Shown piece by piece: positions 8,210 through 18,178 of a DNA stretch of 64,000 bases (its first letter is position 1; every line of letters starts with the position of its first letter). The notes under the pieces are model-generated. The model saw nothing but the letters and a program-made list of their open reading frames with translations. It was not told the origin of the DNA and did not search any database. Source of the DNA: Variovorax paradoxus (GTDB lineage Bacteria; Pseudomonadota; Gammaproteobacteria; Burkholderiales; Burkholderiaceae_C); NCBI RefSeq assembly GCF_009755665.1, contig NZ_CP046622.1:124001-188000 (forward strand), in the 5' to 3' direction. A program made the translations under genes and the position numbers.

Positions 8210-8713
8210 TCAGCGCGGGCGTGCGTAGTCCGATTCGATCCAGGCCGTGGCGCTTGAGATGGTGAGCCTGAAGGCGGGCGAGACGTTGACGCTGGCAAGC
8301 TCGGTGTCGTCCACATCGTCGTGCGCGGTGAGCGTGGCGGAGGGGCTGTCTTCGTCGGGCACGATGGCGAGCGACACGCGCACGCGCTGGTCGTTGCGGG
8401 CGGTGACGGTCACGCTCTTGTTGAGCGTGGCGTGGAGCTGCTGCTCATGGCGGCGAATGACTTCGGCGGCGGTCTTCACCAGCGTGGAGAAGGCGGGCCC
8501 GTCGAGCGGCTTGGGGTTCTTCTTGTCGCGGCCCATGGTCCACGGGCCGACCAGCGCAGGTTCCGGGTCGCCGTGGCGGGTCATCTCGACGGCCCAGCCG
8601 TCGTCTTCCTCGTTCTTGATCACGCGGGCGGTCCACTGGCCGTCGCGCCAGAGGCGGGCTTCCTGAAGGGGGAGGGTGTCGTCGGAGTCGGTGGAATCTG
8701 TGGCTTCGGTCAT
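8210..8713 (-). CDS. Hypothetical protein, ~167 residues
   Basis: A small, acidic cytoplasmic protein. The start at 8713 (MTEATDSTD) gives a clean acidic N-terminus; an ATG 39 bp upstream would add a less likely basic extension, and neither has a strong ribosome-binding site. The central part reads WAVEMTRHGDPEPALVGPWTMGRDKKNPKPLD, and the end (SATAWIESDYARPR) is beta-strand-like. I do not recognise the family and see no catalytic motif. It precedes a strong terminator and lies downstream of glsA on the same strand with a 67 bp gap. Confidence 0.65.
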   Translation of the reverse strand: MTEATDSTDSDDTLPLQEARLWRDGQWTARVIKNEEDDGWAVEMTRHGDPEPALVGPWTMGRDKKNPKPLDGPAFSTLVKTAAEVIRRHEQQLHATLNKSVTVTARNDQRVRVSLAIVPDEDSPSATLTAHDDVDDTELASVNVSPAFRLTISSATAWIESDYARPR

Positions 8714-8780
8714 TCGGATGCTTGTGAGGGCGTGGATTCGTGCGCGGCCCATTTTCGCCTGCGCGCCAGCGAACGGGCGC

Positions 8781-9719
8781 TCAGAAGACCGACAGCCCGG
8801 TGCGCGCGACGAAGAGCTCCAGCGCCTTCATGCCGAGCAGCGAGTTGCCCGTGGCGTCCAGCGCAGGAGACCAGACGCACAGCGTGAGCCGGTCGGGCAC
8901 CACGGCCACGATGCCTCCGCCCACGCCGCTCTTGCAGGGCAGGCCGATCGAGAACGCCACGTCGCCAGCGGCGTCGTAGGTTCCGCAGGTGAGCATCAGC
9001 GAATTGATGCGCCGCGCCTGCCGCTCGCCGGTTACATCGGCCTGGCCGTCGATCGGATGCGCGCCGTCGCGGCACAGGAACGCCGCCGCCCGTGCGAGCT
9101 GGCGGCAGTTCATCCGCAGCGCGCACTGATGAAAGTAGGTGTCCAGCACATCGGCCACGTCGTTGTCGATCTTGCCGAAGCTCTTCATGAAGTTGGCCAG
9201 CGCGATGTTGCGAAAGCCCGTGGCTGCCTCGGAGCGCGCCACCTCGTCGTCGAATGCAATCGGCTCCCCGCACAGGTTGCCCATCAACGCAAGAATGTCG
9301 GCCTTGGCGCTGCCGCCGGCGGCAAGCGCCTGGCTCACCAGGCGGTCGGCCACTGCAATGGCGCCCGCATTGATGAACGGATTGCGCGGCTTGCCGTGCT
9401 CGTTTTCCAGCTGCACCAGCGAGTTGAAGGGGTTGCCCGAGGGCTCGCGTCCGATGCGCTCCCACAGCGCGTCGCCCATGCGCTGCATGGCGAGCGTGAG
9501 CGTGAAGAGCTTGGACACGCTCTGGATCGAGAACGGAGTTTCGGCATCGCCCGCATAGGCCTCGGCGCCCTGGCAGGTGCGCAGTGCAATGCCGAGCTGG
9601 CGCGCATCGACGCACGCCAGCGCCGGAATGTAGCTGGCCACCGTGCCGGCCGTGCCCAGCAATGGCCGCAGCGTGGCGACGATGTCGTCGAGCACCGGCT
9701 GGAAGTCTGAGCCCTTCAT
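8781..9719 (-). CDS. glsA: Glutaminase
   Basis: 312 residues, the usual length of bacterial GlsA-type glutaminase, which converts glutamine to glutamate and ammonia. Visible motifs are FSIQSVSKLFTL (the Ser-x-x-Lys nucleophile pair of this beta-lactamase-like fold), NPFINAGAIA and CGTYDAAGDVAFSIGLPCKSGVGGGI. Its ATG overlaps the stop of the upstream EamA gene (ATGA), so the two are translationally coupled. The EamA gene is first in the pair, which may link export of an amino acid-like compound to glutamine turnover (inference). Confidence 0.93.
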   Translation of the reverse strand: MKGSDFQPVLDDIVATLRPLLGTAGTVASYIPALACVDARQLGIALRTCQGAEAYAGDAETPFSIQSVSKLFTLTLAMQRMGDALWERIGREPSGNPFNSLVQLENEHGKPRNPFINAGAIAVADRLVSQALAAGGSAKADILALMGNLCGEPIAFDDEVARSEAATGFRNIALANFMKSFGKIDNDVADVLDTYFHQCALRMNCRQLARAAAFLCRDGAHPIDGQADVTGERQARRINSLMLTCGTYDAAGDVAFSIGLPCKSGVGGGIVAVVPDRLTLCVWSPALDATGNSLLGMKALELFVARTGLSVF

Positions 9720-10615
9720 GGCCGCGCCTTTCGCCGGTTGACCAGCACGATGCCCAGGGCGACACCCGCCAGCGCCAGCATGAGCTGCAGCGTGAGCGGC
9801 TCGCTGAGCAGCACCACGCCGAACACCAGCGCGAACAGCGGCGTCAGAAAGCTGAACGACGACATCTGCGTGGCGGGATAGTGCCGCAGCAGCCACATCC
9901 AGGTGAGATAGCTCGCGAATGCGCCGATCACGGTCTGCAGGCCGATCGAGGTCCACGCCCAGGCCGAGTACGAGAAGCCCCACTTTTCACCCAGCACCAG
10001 CGAGATCACCGGGCACACCGCCGCGGTCACGCCGACTTGATAGAACAAGGCCTTCTCGGCGCTCGCGGTGGCAAGCCGCGTGGTGCGCAGCGCCAGCGTG
10101 GTCAGGCCCCAGAGCATGCCGCCCACGAGCCCCATCGCATCGCCCAGCAACTGGTTGGAGCTCGAGTGCCCGAAGCCCTCGCTGAACGCGAACACCACGG
10201 CTGCGAACGCGATGACGAGGCCCAGCCATTGCAAGCCCCGCAGGCGTTCGGCCGGCACCCAGCGCGGCAGCAGCAGCGACACCCAGAACGGCGCGGTGTA
10301 CAGGAACACCGTGAGCCGCGAGGCCGAGGTGTGCTGCAGGCCCAGGTAGATGCAGGCGAACTCGCCCGCGAACAGCAGCCCCACCAGGAGGCCCCCGGGC
10401 AGCGTGCCGTCCCGCTCGAAAAGCGGCACCCGCCGCGATACGCACCAGAGCCACAGCAGCGCCACGGCACCCGCCATGCGGATGGAGGCCTGCCAGAGCG
10501 GCGGCACTTCGGTAACGGTGGTCTTGATGAGAATCTGCTGCAGCCCCCAGAACGCGCAGCATGCGATGAGAAGGCCAATGGCGAGGGAGTCGAGGTGGGT
10601 CTTGCGCTGGATCAT
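9716..10615 (-). CDS. EamA/DMT-family transporter
   Basis: 299 residues with ten predicted membrane helices arranged as two EamA repeats. The first repeat starts at AIGLLIACCAFWGLQQILIK and the second near GDAMGLVGGMLWGLTTLALR. The protein ends in a short basic tail. Members of this drug/metabolite transporter family usually export amino acids, nucleosides or drugs across the inner membrane; the substrate here is unknown. It is translationally coupled to glsA downstream. The flavin reductase gene ends only 8 bp upstream of its ATG, so all three minus-strand genes may form one transcript. Confidence 0.9.
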   Translation of the reverse strand: MIQRKTHLDSLAIGLLIACCAFWGLQQILIKTTVTEVPPLWQASIRMAGAVALLWLWCVSRRVPLFERDGTLPGGLLVGLLFAGEFACIYLGLQHTSASRLTVFLYTAPFWVSLLLPRWVPAERLRGLQWLGLVIAFAAVVFAFSEGFGHSSSNQLLGDAMGLVGGMLWGLTTLALRTTRLATASAEKALFYQVGVTAAVCPVISLVLGEKWGFSYSAWAWTSIGLQTVIGAFASYLTWMWLLRHYPATQMSSFSFLTPLFALVFGVVLLSEPLTLQLMLALAGVALGIVLVNRRKARP

Positions 10616-10623
10616 TCGTCGGG

Positions 10624-11133
10624 TCAGAGCGGATGCTCGGTGTAGAAGCGCCCGCCGTGGAACAGCAGCGGCGAGGCGCCCGCGTTGTGCGTGCAGCGCT
10701 CCACTTCGCCGACGAAGATCACGTGGTCGCCTTCGTCGTAGCGGCTGCGGTTGAAGCACTCGAAGCTGGCCGCCGCACCTGCCAGCACCGGCGCACCGCC
10801 AAGGCCTTCGGTAAAGGCCACGTCGGCCCAGCGGTCGATGTTCTTGGTGGCGAAGCGCTCGGCCAATTCCTTCTGGTTGGCCGCCAGGATGTTGATGGCG
10901 TAGTGCGAGCCGGTGCTGAGCGCCGGCATCGAGCCCGCGGCGCGCGCCAGGCTCCACAGCACCAGCGGCGGCGCAAGCGACACCGAGTTGAACGAGTTCG
11001 CCGTGAGGCCGACCAGCACGCCGTCGGCCGAACGCGCGGTGACGATGGTCACGCCCGTGGCAAACATGCCGAGCGCGCTGCGGAATTCTTCGGTCGAGAA
11101 GGAAGGCGGTTGCGCCTGGGCGGGAGCGTTCAC
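10624..11133 (-). CDS. Flavin reductase family protein
   Basis: 169 residues from a GTG at 11133. The fold signature is plain: FRSALGMFATGVTIVTAR, LTANSFNSVSLAPPLVLWSL, then HYAINILAANQKELAERF and the C-terminal FHGGRFYTEHPL. Such proteins reduce FMN or FAD with NAD(P)H and feed it to a two-component monooxygenase. The start is chosen because the protein then has family length; an ATG at 11244 in the same frame would add an implausible basic N-terminus. No ribosome-binding site is obvious at either. It diverges from the catabolic operon starting at 11378, so it may serve that pathway, although no flavin-dependent oxygenase is visible. Confidence 0.85.
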   Translation of the reverse strand: MNAPAQAQPPSFSTEEFRSALGMFATGVTIVTARSADGVLVGLTANSFNSVSLAPPLVLWSLARAAGSMPALSTGSHYAINILAANQKELAERFATKNIDRWADVAFTEGLGGAPVLAGAAASFECFNRSRYDEGDHVIFVGEVERCTHNAGASPLLFHGGRFYTEHPL

Positions 11134-11301
11134 GAAAAAGCCAGAGAGTGCGCAGGATGACGCCGCTCTATTCTGGCCGAAGGCCGCGAGGACCGCCGAA
11201 CGGCGCTTCCGGGTGCCGCTGATCTTGTTGACGATCAGATTCATATTCCGATGAGCCCGATGCTGTACGGACAGAAACGTATAGGGAAAGCTCTTATGTT
11301 T

Positions 11302-11326
11302 TCTTATTAACTTAACACTGATAAGA
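11302..11326. promoter_or_regulatory. Inverted repeat in the divergent promoter region before the Bug-protein operon
   Basis: TCTTAT at 11302-11307 and ATAAGA at 11321-11326 are perfect arms around a 13 bp spacer. They sit in a markedly A/T-rich island (about 11275-11335) in otherwise GC-rich DNA, between the flavin reductase and the TctC/Bug gene. This looks like the operator/promoter of the operon. The TetR protein at 17430-18137 is a candidate ligand-responsive regulator but the link is inferred. Confidence 0.4.
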
Positions 11327-11377
11327 TTAAATTGCGCCCTGCCACCGCCCGGTGGCGAGCCAGAAAAAGGAGACGAC

Positions 11378-12370
11378 ATGCTCGGACGACAACTCTCTCG
11401 GTTCCTGCGGCAGTGGGCGCCGTTTGCCATGCTTGCGCTCTTCAGCGCCGCCGCTGCGGCCGCCGCCGCCTACCCGGACCGGCCAATTCGGCTGGTTGTG
11501 CCCTACACCCCCGGGGGCATCAGCGATGTGCTGGCTCGGGCGTTGGCCGAGCGCATGCGCAAGGACCTGGGCCAGCCCGTGATCGTGGACAACAAGCCGG
11601 GCGCCAACACCGCGCTGGGCGCACGACTGGTGGCCTCCGCCGAGCCTGACGGCTACACGGTGCTGTTTGCCACCGGCGCCACTGCGGTGCTCAACCCGCT
11701 GCTCTATCCCAAGCTGTCTTACAACCCCGAGAAGGAGCTGCAGCCCGTAGCTCGTATCGCGGTCACGCCAATGGTGATGCTGGTCGGCAACAGCTCGCCG
11801 CACCGCACGCTGCGCGACCTGGTCGCCGACGCGAAGGCGAACCCGGGCAAGCTCAACTACGCATCCACGGGCACCGGCAGTTCGTTGCACCTGGCCGTCG
11901 AACTGCTGCAAAGCGCCACCGGTGTTTCGCTGGTGCATGTGCCCTACAACGGCAGCGCACCGGCCCAGGCCGCATTGATGGCCGGCGATATCCAGTTCTT
12001 TGCCGACTCCACGGGCAGTGCCATGGGCCTGGTGCGCGGCGGCAAGCTGCGTCCGCTGGCGGTTACCACCCGCGAACGGCTGCCGGCCCTGCCGGAGGTG
12101 CCGACGGTCGCGGAAAGCGGTTATCCCGACTACGAGGTCACCACCTGGTTCGGCCTCATGCTGCCCCGCAACGCGCCGGCTGACGTGGTGAGCCGCCTGA
12201 ACGCCTCTGCGGGACACGCGGTGGCCGACCGCAGCTTCCGCGACCAGTTCGAGGCGCTCGGGCTGGTGGTGCCGCCGGCGCTCACGGCGGCCGAGTTCAA
12301 CACCTACATCGGCCGCGAGCGTGAGCGCTGGGCGCCGCTGATCCGCGCCAAGCACATCGTCCTCGAATAG
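11378..12370 (+). CDS. TctC/Bug-family periplasmic solute-binding protein
   Basis: 330 residues with a Sec signal peptide (hydrophobic core MLALFSAAAAAAAA, mature start near AYPDRPIRL). The mature protein has the Bug hallmarks: YPDRPIRLVVPYTPGGISDVLARALAERM at the N-terminus, GANTALGARLVASAEPDGYTVL, and later GSSLHLAVELLQ and VPYNGSAPAQAALMAGDIQ. Bug proteins bind small carboxylates in the periplasm. No TctA/TctB membrane partners are adjacent, which is common for this expanded betaproteobacterial family. AAAAGGAG lies upstream of the ATG. It is the first gene of a catabolic operon, so its ligand is probably the pathway substrate. Confidence 0.92.
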   Translation: MLGRQLSRFLRQWAPFAMLALFSAAAAAAAAYPDRPIRLVVPYTPGGISDVLARALAERMRKDLGQPVIVDNKPGANTALGARLVASAEPDGYTVLFATGATAVLNPLLYPKLSYNPEKELQPVARIAVTPMVMLVGNSSPHRTLRDLVADAKANPGKLNYASTGTGSSLHLAVELLQSATGVSLVHVPYNGSAPAQAALMAGDIQFFADSTGSAMGLVRGGKLRPLAVTTRERLPALPEVPTVAESGYPDYEVTTWFGLMLPRNAPADVVSRLNASAGHAVADRSFRDQFEALGLVVPPALTAAEFNTYIGRERERWAPLIRAKHIVLE

Positions 12371-12396
12371 TCCCGCACCTCATCGGAACCCAGCTT

Positions 12397-13305
12397 ATGT
12401 TCGAAGCCAATCTTTTGCGCGGCAAGCGCATCCTCGTGACCGGCGGCGGCTCGGGCCTCGGCCGCGAGATCGCCGAGCGCTACCTGCAATTGGGCGCCGA
12501 GGTCCATATCTGCGGCCGCCGCCAGCCGATGCTCGACGCCACCGCCGCCGAACTCACCGAGCGCCACGGCGGCGTGGTGCGCGCGCATGCGGTGGACATC
12601 CGCCATGCCGATGCCGTCGATGCCATGGTCGAGCGCATCTGGACCGAGCACGGCCCGCTCGACGGGTTGGTCAACAACGCGGCCGGCAACTTCGTCAGCC
12701 GCACGCAGGACGTGTCGCCGCGCGGCTTCGACGCCGTGGCCAACATCGTGCTGCACGGCACTTACTACGTCACCCACCACGTCGGGCGGCGCTGGATCGC
12801 CACCGGCCACAAGGGCTCGGTGATCTCCATCGTCGTGACCTGGGTGCGCACCGGCGCGCCCTTCGTGGTTCCGTCGGCCATGAGCAAGGCCGGTGTGGAC
12901 GTGATGACCAAGTCGCTCGCCATCGAGTGGGGCCGCTACGGCATCCGGCTGAACGCCATCGCACCGGGCATCTTTCCGACCGAGGGCGCGAACAGCCGCC
13001 TCAGCCCCAAGGCGGCCTGGGAAGACGGCGCGGTGCGCAACCCGATGAACCGGCTGGGCCGCATGCCCGAGCTGCAGAACCTGGCAGTGTTCCTGATGGC
13101 CGATGGCGTCGAGTGGATCACGGGCGAGACCATTGCGATCGACGGCGCGGGCCATCGGCAGAACGGCGCGTCCTTCACCGAACTGGCCGACCTGGACGAC
13201 GAGGCTTGGCGCGGCATGCGGGAGGCGATACGGGGGCAGGACGCACGCGACCGGGCACTGCGCGAAGCGGCTGGGCCGGATGCCGCGCCCCGGGGCGATT
13301 CATGA
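12397..13305 (+). CDS. SDR-family oxidoreductase resembling 2,4-dienoyl-CoA reductases
   Basis: 302 residues with a Rossmann fold: TGGGSGLG near residue 15 binds the nucleotide, NNAAGN sits near residue 91, and PG-FPTEG follows the active site. The classical Tyr-x3-Lys is altered: Lys164 is present but the Tyr position (residue 160) is Ser (PSAMSK). The same substitution type is known in DECR-like 2,4-dienoyl-CoA reductases, which suggests an acyl-CoA substrate. Its stop overlaps the start of the CoA ligase (ATGA), placing it firmly in the operon. Function by homology only. Confidence 0.88.
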   Translation: MFEANLLRGKRILVTGGGSGLGREIAERYLQLGAEVHICGRRQPMLDATAAELTERHGGVVRAHAVDIRHADAVDAMVERIWTEHGPLDGLVNNAAGNFVSRTQDVSPRGFDAVANIVLHGTYYVTHHVGRRWIATGHKGSVISIVVTWVRTGAPFVVPSAMSKAGVDVMTKSLAIEWGRYGIRLNAIAPGIFPTEGANSRLSPKAAWEDGAVRNPMNRLGRMPELQNLAVFLMADGVEWITGETIAIDGAGHRQNGASFTELADLDDEAWRGMREAIRGQDARDRALREAAGPDAAPRGDS

Positions 13306-16259
13306 GGATCGACCGGATCGTCGACGAGGTGGTTGCAGCGGGCCGCAGCAATCACGCCGCGCTGGTGCTGGAGGACGGGCGCGCGCTGTCGTACGGGCAG
13401 CTGGCCGCGCGCATCGAAGAAGCGGCGGCTGCGCTTACCGAGGCCGGCCTCGCGCCGGGTCAGCGCATGGTGCTGGTAGGCGAGAACAGCGAAGACATGG
13501 TGGTGGTGCTGCTCGGCGCCATTCGCGCCGGCGGCTGGGCGGTGCCGCTCAATGCCCGCATGTCGGGCGGCGAGATCGATGCGATCTGCGCGCACTGCGA
13601 GCCCCGGCTCGTGTACTTTGCGGCCGGCGCATCGGGCGACGCGCTGGCCCACGCCGGACGCCGTGGTGCCGCCGGCGTGCTCGCCTGCGCGCCGGGAGGG
13701 CGCCTGCAGCGCTGCGAAGGCCCGGGCACGGCGGCCGAAGATGCGTCTGGCGACGTCGCCCTGATGATCTACACCTCGGGCAGCACCGGCCTGCCCAAGG
13801 GCGTGATGCTGACCCACGGCAACCTTGACTTCGTCACCCGTGCCTCGATGGTGCAGCAGGTGCTGCTGCCGGACGACGTGATCTTCCACGCGCTGCCGAT
13901 CTCGCATTCGTTCGGGCTGATCTCCGCGCTGCTGTGCGGGCTGCGCGCGGGAGCCACGCTGCGCCTGGTGGGCCGCTTCTCGGCCGGGCTGCTGGCCGAG
14001 GCGATCACCAGTGGACAGGTGACGGTGTTCCAGGGCGTGCCCGCGATGTACGCGCGGCTGCACGAATGGTCGCAGCAGCAGGGCCGCCCGTTGACCCCCA
14101 ACCGGCTGCGCATGGCCTATATCGGCGGCTCGCTGGTCGACGCCACGCGCAAGGCGCAGACCGAGGCGCTGCTCGGCCTGCCGCTGCACCACGGCTACGG
14201 CCTGACCGAGTCGGCACCGGCGGCAACCCGCACCTTCGGCCATCCGCCGCCCGCGGACGTGACCGCCGGCTGGCCGATTCCGGGCGTGGAGGTGGTGCTC
14301 GCAGATGCAGACGGACGGCCGGTCGCACGCGGCGAGCGGGGCGAGGTACTGATCCGCGGGCCCAACGTGATGAAAGGCTACTTTCGCGATCCGGCGCAAA
14401 CGCGCACTGCGGTCGATGTCGAGGGCTGGTTGCACACCGGCGACATCGGCGTCTTCGGGCCGGCCGGCGACCTTTCCATCGTGGGCCGCAGCAAGGAGAT
14501 GATCATCCGCGGCGGCTTCAACGTGTACCCGGCCGAGGTGGAGAAGGCGATCGCGGCCTTCGCGGAAGTGGCGCAGTGCGCGGTGGTCGGGCGCAGCGTG
14601 CCGGGCGACGAGGAGATCGTCGCCTTCGTCGAGCCGCTGCAGGGCCGCAGCATCGACGCCGCGCGGCTCTGCGCCTTTTTGCGCGAACGCCTGGCGCCCT
14701 ACAAGGTGCCGGCCGAAGTGCACGTGATGGCGCAGCTGCCCGCCAGTCCCACCGGCAAGCTGCTCAAGGCGCAGCTGAAGGCGCTGGCGCAAGCCGTGCC
14801 GGCGCGGGTGCGGCCCTCGCTCGACCGGCTGCTGGCGCCTCGTTCGGTGGCGGTGGTCGGCGCGTCCGACAACCCGCACAAGGTCGGCGGCCGCCCGATC
14901 CGCTACCTGCTGGAACAAGGTTTCGGCGGCCGCATCTATCCGGTTCATCCGCGCGCCGGCGAGGTGCAGGGCCTGCAGGCCTACGCGGCGCTCGATCAGC
15001 TGCCCGAGGTGCCCGATGCGGTGGTGCTTTGCATCGGTGCCGACCAGGCGGAGCAGCAGCTTGCCGAGTGCGCGCGGCTGGGCGTGGGACATGCGTTGCT
15101 GTTCGCCTCGGGCTATGCGGAGGTCGGCGCCGAGGGCCGCGCCCGGCAGGAAGCCCTGGCCGGCATCGCCCGGGCCGGCGGTGTGCGCCTGGTGGGGCCC
15201 AACAGCATCGGTGTCGCGAGCTTCGACAGCGGTGCGGTGCTCTCCTTCGCATCGATCTACAGCGACCATGCGCCGCTCGACGGGCCGGTGGCCATCGTCT
15301 CGCAAAGCGGCGCCTTCGGTGTCTCCGCCTATGCGCTGCTGCGCGAAGCGGGCTGGGGCGTGCGCTGCGTGGCCGCCACCGGCAACGAGGCCGATGTCGA
15401 CACGGCCGACCTGGTCGATGCACTGGCGCGTCAGCCTGGCGTGCGGCTGGTGCTGCTCTATGTCGAACATGTGCCCGACCCGGTGCGCATGGCCGCGGCG
15501 CTCGAAGCGGCGCGCCAGCGCGGCGTGGCGGTGCTGGCGGTGCGCTCCGGGCGTTCGGCACACGGCAGGCGTTCGGCCGACCTGCATACGGGCTCGGCCG
15601 GGGCGGCCGGTGCCGGGCTCGACGTCATGTTCGAGTCGCACGGCTGCCGCACCGTGGGCGGCCTTGTCGAATTGGTCGGCGCGGTGCCGCTGTACCTCGG
15701 GCCGGCGCCCGGTGCCGGCGGCGCGGGCGGGGTGCCGCGGCTCGCGGTCGTCAGCAACTCCGGTGCGTCGTGCGTGCTGGCGGCCGACGAGGCGCAGGCC
15801 CGCGGGCTGCCGCTGGCGCGGCTGTCGGCGGACGCGGAGCAGCGCCTGGCCGAGCTGCTGCCCAATTTTTCGCTCAACCGCAATCCGGTCGACCTGACGG
15901 CGATGCTGCTGGCCGAACCGGCATTGCTCGGCGCGGTGATGCAGGTGGTGCTGCAGGACGCGGCCGTGGACGCCGCCGCCCTGGGCTTGCTGGCGGTGGG
16001 CGGGCCAAGCTACGACCTCGCGCGCTTCGTGCGCGAATGCCGGGCGGTGGTGGATGGCGCGGCCAAGCCGCTGGCGGTCTACAGCCCGCATGCGCATGTA
16101 CGGGCGGCCTTCGCCCGGGCCGGCTTTGCGGTGTTTGCCGGCGAGGCCGAAGCCATGCAGGCATTGCAGGCCTTTGCGCTGCACCGCGGCGCGTCGCCCA
16201 CAAGCCGAGCGGCGCCTTCTGCATTCCCCTTCGATCTTCCGGAACCCCAGCATGCGTGA
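13302..16259 (+). CDS. Chimeric acyl-CoA ligase: AMP-forming synthetase fused to NDP-forming CoA-ligase alpha-like domains
   Basis: 985 residues. Residues ~1-500 are a complete AMP-forming acyl-CoA synthetase: [11 protein letters not shown] near 156, GYGLTES near 300, GWLHTGDIG near 374, then [20 protein letters not shown] and PTGK near 483. Residues ~505-980 resemble the CoA-binding and succinyl-CoA-ligase-like domains of NDP-forming acetyl-CoA synthetases: [18 protein letters not shown] near 511, [12 protein letters not shown] near 666, and an HTGS motif near 762 whose His may correspond to the phosphohistidine. The ATP-grasp domain that normally completes the second type is absent. The first half should activate a carboxylic acid with ATP and CoA; the role of the second is unclear. 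Confidence 0.88.
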   Translation: MRIDRIVDEVVAAGRSNHAALVLEDGRALSYGQLAARIEEAAAALTEAGLAPGQRMVLVGENSEDMVVVLLGAIRAGGWAVPLNARMSGGEIDAICAHCEPRLVYFAAGASGDALAHAGRRGAAGVLACAPGGRLQRCEGPGTAAEDASGDVALMIYTSGSTGLPKGVMLTHGNLDFVTRASMVQQVLLPDDVIFHALPISHSFGLISALLCGLRAGATLRLVGRFSAGLLAEAITSGQVTVFQGVPAMYARLHEWSQQQGRPLTPNRLRMAYIGGSLVDATRKAQTEALLGLPLHHGYGLTESAPAATRTFGHPPPADVTAGWPIPGVEVVLADADGRPVARGERGEVLIRGPNVMKGYFRDPAQTRTAVDVEGWLHTGDIGVFGPAGDLSIVGRSKEMIIRGGFNVYPAEVEKAIAAFAEVAQCAVVGRSVPGDEEIVAFVEPLQGRSIDAARLCAFLRERLAPYKVPAEVHVMAQLPASPTGKLLKAQLKALAQAVPARVRPSLDRLLAPRSVAVVGASDNPHKVGGRPIRYLLEQGFGGRIYPVHPRAGEVQGLQAYAALDQLPEVPDAVVLCIGADQAEQQLAECARLGVGHALLFASGYAEVGAEGRARQEALAGIARAGGVRLVGPNSIGVASFDSGAVLSFASIYSDHAPLDGPVAIVSQSGAFGVSAYALLREAGWGVRCVAATGNEADVDTADLVDALARQPGVRLVLLYVEHVPDPVRMAAALEAARQRGVAVLAVRSGRSAHGRRSADLHTGSAGAAGAGLDVMFESHGCRTVGGLVELVGAVPLYLGPAPGAGGAGGVPRLAVVSNSGASCVLAADEAQARGLPLARLSADAEQRLAELLPNFSLNRNPVDLTAMLLAEPALLGAVMQVVLQDAAVDAAALGLLAVGGPSYDLARFVRECRAVVDGAAKPLAVYSPHAHVRAAFARAGFAVFAGEAEAMQALQAFALHRGASPTSRAAPSAFPFDLPEPQHA

Positions 16260-17433
16260 TGCCGCCATCGTTTCCTATGCCCGCACGCCGATCGGCAAGG
16301 CCTTTCGCGGCACGCTCAACCTGACGCATGGCGCCACGCTCGGCGCCCACGTGGTGCGGCATGCGGTGGCGCGTGCCGGCATTCCCGCCGACGAGGTGGA
16401 AGACGTGATCCTCGGCTGCGCCTTTCCCGAAGGCGCCAACGGCTTCAACGTCGGGCGCATCTCGGCCCTTGCCGCCGGGCTGCCCGAGAGCGTGCCGGGC
16501 ATGACGGTCAACCGCTACTGTTCGTCGGGCCTGCAGAGTATCGCCATCGCCGCGCAGGCGGTGCGCGCGGGCAGCCTGCAGGTGGCGGTGGCCGGCGGGA
16601 CTGAATCGGTCAGCTGCGTGCGCGAGCACACCAACCAGTTCATGCGCGAAGAGCCCTGGCTGGCCGCGCATGCGCCGCAGGTCTACATGCCGATGCTCGA
16701 AACCGCCGAGGTGGTGCAGCGGCGCTACGGCATCTCGCGCGAGCGGCAGGACGCGTATGCGGCGCTGAGCCAGCAGCGCCAGGCAGAGGCAGAAGCGGCG
16801 GGCCGCTTCAACGCCGAGATCGTGCCGATCCACACCGCCGCGCGACGCCACGAGCGCGATGGCTCCGCGCGCGACGAGGCCGCCACGCTGGCGCGCGACG
16901 AAGGCCCGCGCGCCGGCACCAGCGCCGCAACGCTGGCCGGGTTGAAGCCGGTGCTCGCGAACGGCACCGTGACCGCGGGCAACGCCAGCCAGCTGTCGGA
17001 CGGCGCGGCCGCCTGCGTGGTGATGGACGCCGATCTGGCGTCGCGGCGCGGGATTGCGGTGCTGGGCTGCTTCCGCGGCTTCGCGGTAGCCGGCTGCGCA
17101 CCCGACGAAATGGGCATCGGCCCGGTCTTTGCCGTGCCCAGGCTGCTGCGGCAGGCGGGCCTTGCCGTGGACGACATCGGGCTCTGGGAACTCAACGAAG
17201 CCTTCGCGGTGCAGGTGCTCCATTGCGCCGACCGGCTCGGCATTCCGGTCGACCGCATGAACGTGAACGGCGGCGCCATCGCTATCGGCCATCCCTTCGG
17301 AATGTCGGGCGCCCGCATGGCCGGCCACGCGCTGCACGAAGGGCGACGCCGCGGCGTGAAGTACGTGGTGGTGACGATGTGCGTCGGGGGCGGCATGGGC
17401 GCCGCCGGCCTGTTCGAGGTAGCTCCGGGCTAG
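16252..17433 (+). CDS. Thiolase family acetyl-CoA acyltransferase
   Basis: 393 residues, standard thiolase length. The catalytic residues are all visible: Cys90 in [10 protein letters not shown], His347 in [12 protein letters not shown] and Cys377 in CVGGGMGAA. It should cleave a 3-oxoacyl-CoA with CoA to release acetyl-CoA in the cytoplasm. The start overlaps the end of the ligase gene by 8 bp. With the upstream ligase and dienoyl-CoA-reductase-like SDR it makes a short beta-oxidation-like module. No enoyl-CoA hydratase or hydroxyacyl-CoA dehydrogenase is encoded in the operon, so these must come from elsewhere. Confidence 0.93.
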   Translation: MRDAAIVSYARTPIGKAFRGTLNLTHGATLGAHVVRHAVARAGIPADEVEDVILGCAFPEGANGFNVGRISALAAGLPESVPGMTVNRYCSSGLQSIAIAAQAVRAGSLQVAVAGGTESVSCVREHTNQFMREEPWLAAHAPQVYMPMLETAEVVQRRYGISRERQDAYAALSQQRQAEAEAAGRFNAEIVPIHTAARRHERDGSARDEAATLARDEGPRAGTSAATLAGLKPVLANGTVTAGNASQLSDGAAACVVMDADLASRRGIAVLGCFRGFAVAGCAPDEMGIGPVFAVPRLLRQAGLAVDDIGLWELNEAFAVQVLHCADRLGIPVDRMNVNGGAIAIGHPFGMSGARMAGHALHEGRRRGVKYVVVTMCVGGGMGAAGLFEVAPG

Positions 17434-18137
17434 GCTGCCGCGGGCTGGTAGTCCAGCCCCGCGATGAAGATCGAGAACACGTCGTGGCCGATCTTCATCG
17501 GGTCCTTGCCGACGATGTCCCATGCGTTCTGGCGGTCGACCATCACGGTGGCCAGGCCATGGCAGGCCGTCCACGCGGCCAGCGCCGCCGGCCGCACGCG
17601 GGCGAGCGGCACGTTGCGGTGGCTCAGGTAGTCGCCCACGCAGGTTTCCAGAATGCCATAGGAGCGCGTGGCGGCCTGCTCCAGGTCGGGGAACTGCAGC
17701 TTCTGCGGAATGGCCGGGCCGTACATCACCTGGAACAGCGCGGGCCGCTCGATCGAGAACTGCAGATGGGCGAGCATCACGCTGAGCAGCCGTTCGCGCG
17801 GATCGTGCAGGCTGCGCAGGGCGCGGATGCGCTGGTCGAACATCATGCGGAAGCCCTGCGCGGCAATGGCCGCGAGGTAGCCCGACTTGCCCTCGAAGTG
17901 GTGCAGCGGCGCCGTCTGCGACACGCCGACGTCGCGCGCCGCCTGGCGCAGGCTCAGCGCGGCAAGGCCCTGCGCATCGAGGATCTCGATGCCGCGCATC
18001 ACCAGTGCATCGCGCAGGTTGCCGTGGTGGTAGGTCGAACGCTTGGCCTCGGTGCCCTCTACCGGCGCACCTGCGCCGGATGCCGCCGGATTGGCGGACG
18101 ATTCGGCGGGCGACCTTGACGCGGAGGTTTTCTTCAT
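17430..18137 (-). CDS. TetR-family transcriptional regulator
   Basis: 235 residues. After a low-complexity Ala/Ser/Pro N-terminus of ~35 residues comes the TetR helix-turn-helix ([61 protein letters not shown]). The C-terminal ligand domain resembles the WHG/TetR_C type ([16 protein letters not shown]). It overlaps the thiolase stop by 4 bp and faces it, so it is a likely local repressor of the 11378-17433 operon that senses an acyl-CoA or the free acid (inference). Confidence 0.9.
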   Translation of the reverse strand: MKKTSASRSPAESSANPAASGAGAPVEGTEAKRSTYHHGNLRDALVMRGIEILDAQGLAALSLRQAARDVGVSQTAPLHHFEGKSGYLAAIAAQGFRMMFDQRIRALRSLHDPRERLLSVMLAHLQFSIERPALFQVMYGPAIPQKLQFPDLEQAATRSYGILETCVGDYLSHRNVPLARVRPAALAAWTACHGLATVMVDRQNAWDIVGKDPMKIGHDVFSIFIAGLDYQPAAA

Positions 18138-18178
18138 AGGCCTGCGAGCTTAAACCGGCAGCACCCTCGCAATGCTGC

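Noticed and set aside
11133..11244. Longer N-terminus for the flavin reductase from an ATG at 11244
   Set aside because: The extra 37 residues are basic and unlike the family start; the GTG at 11133 gives the usual length. Not fully excluded because neither start has a clear ribosome-binding site.
12936..16268. 1110-codon open frame on the minus strand
   Set aside because: It lies fully antisense to the SDR, ligase and thiolase genes, which have clear motifs. Its product is rich in Arg, His and Gln with no family features; long antisense frames are expected in GC-rich DNA.
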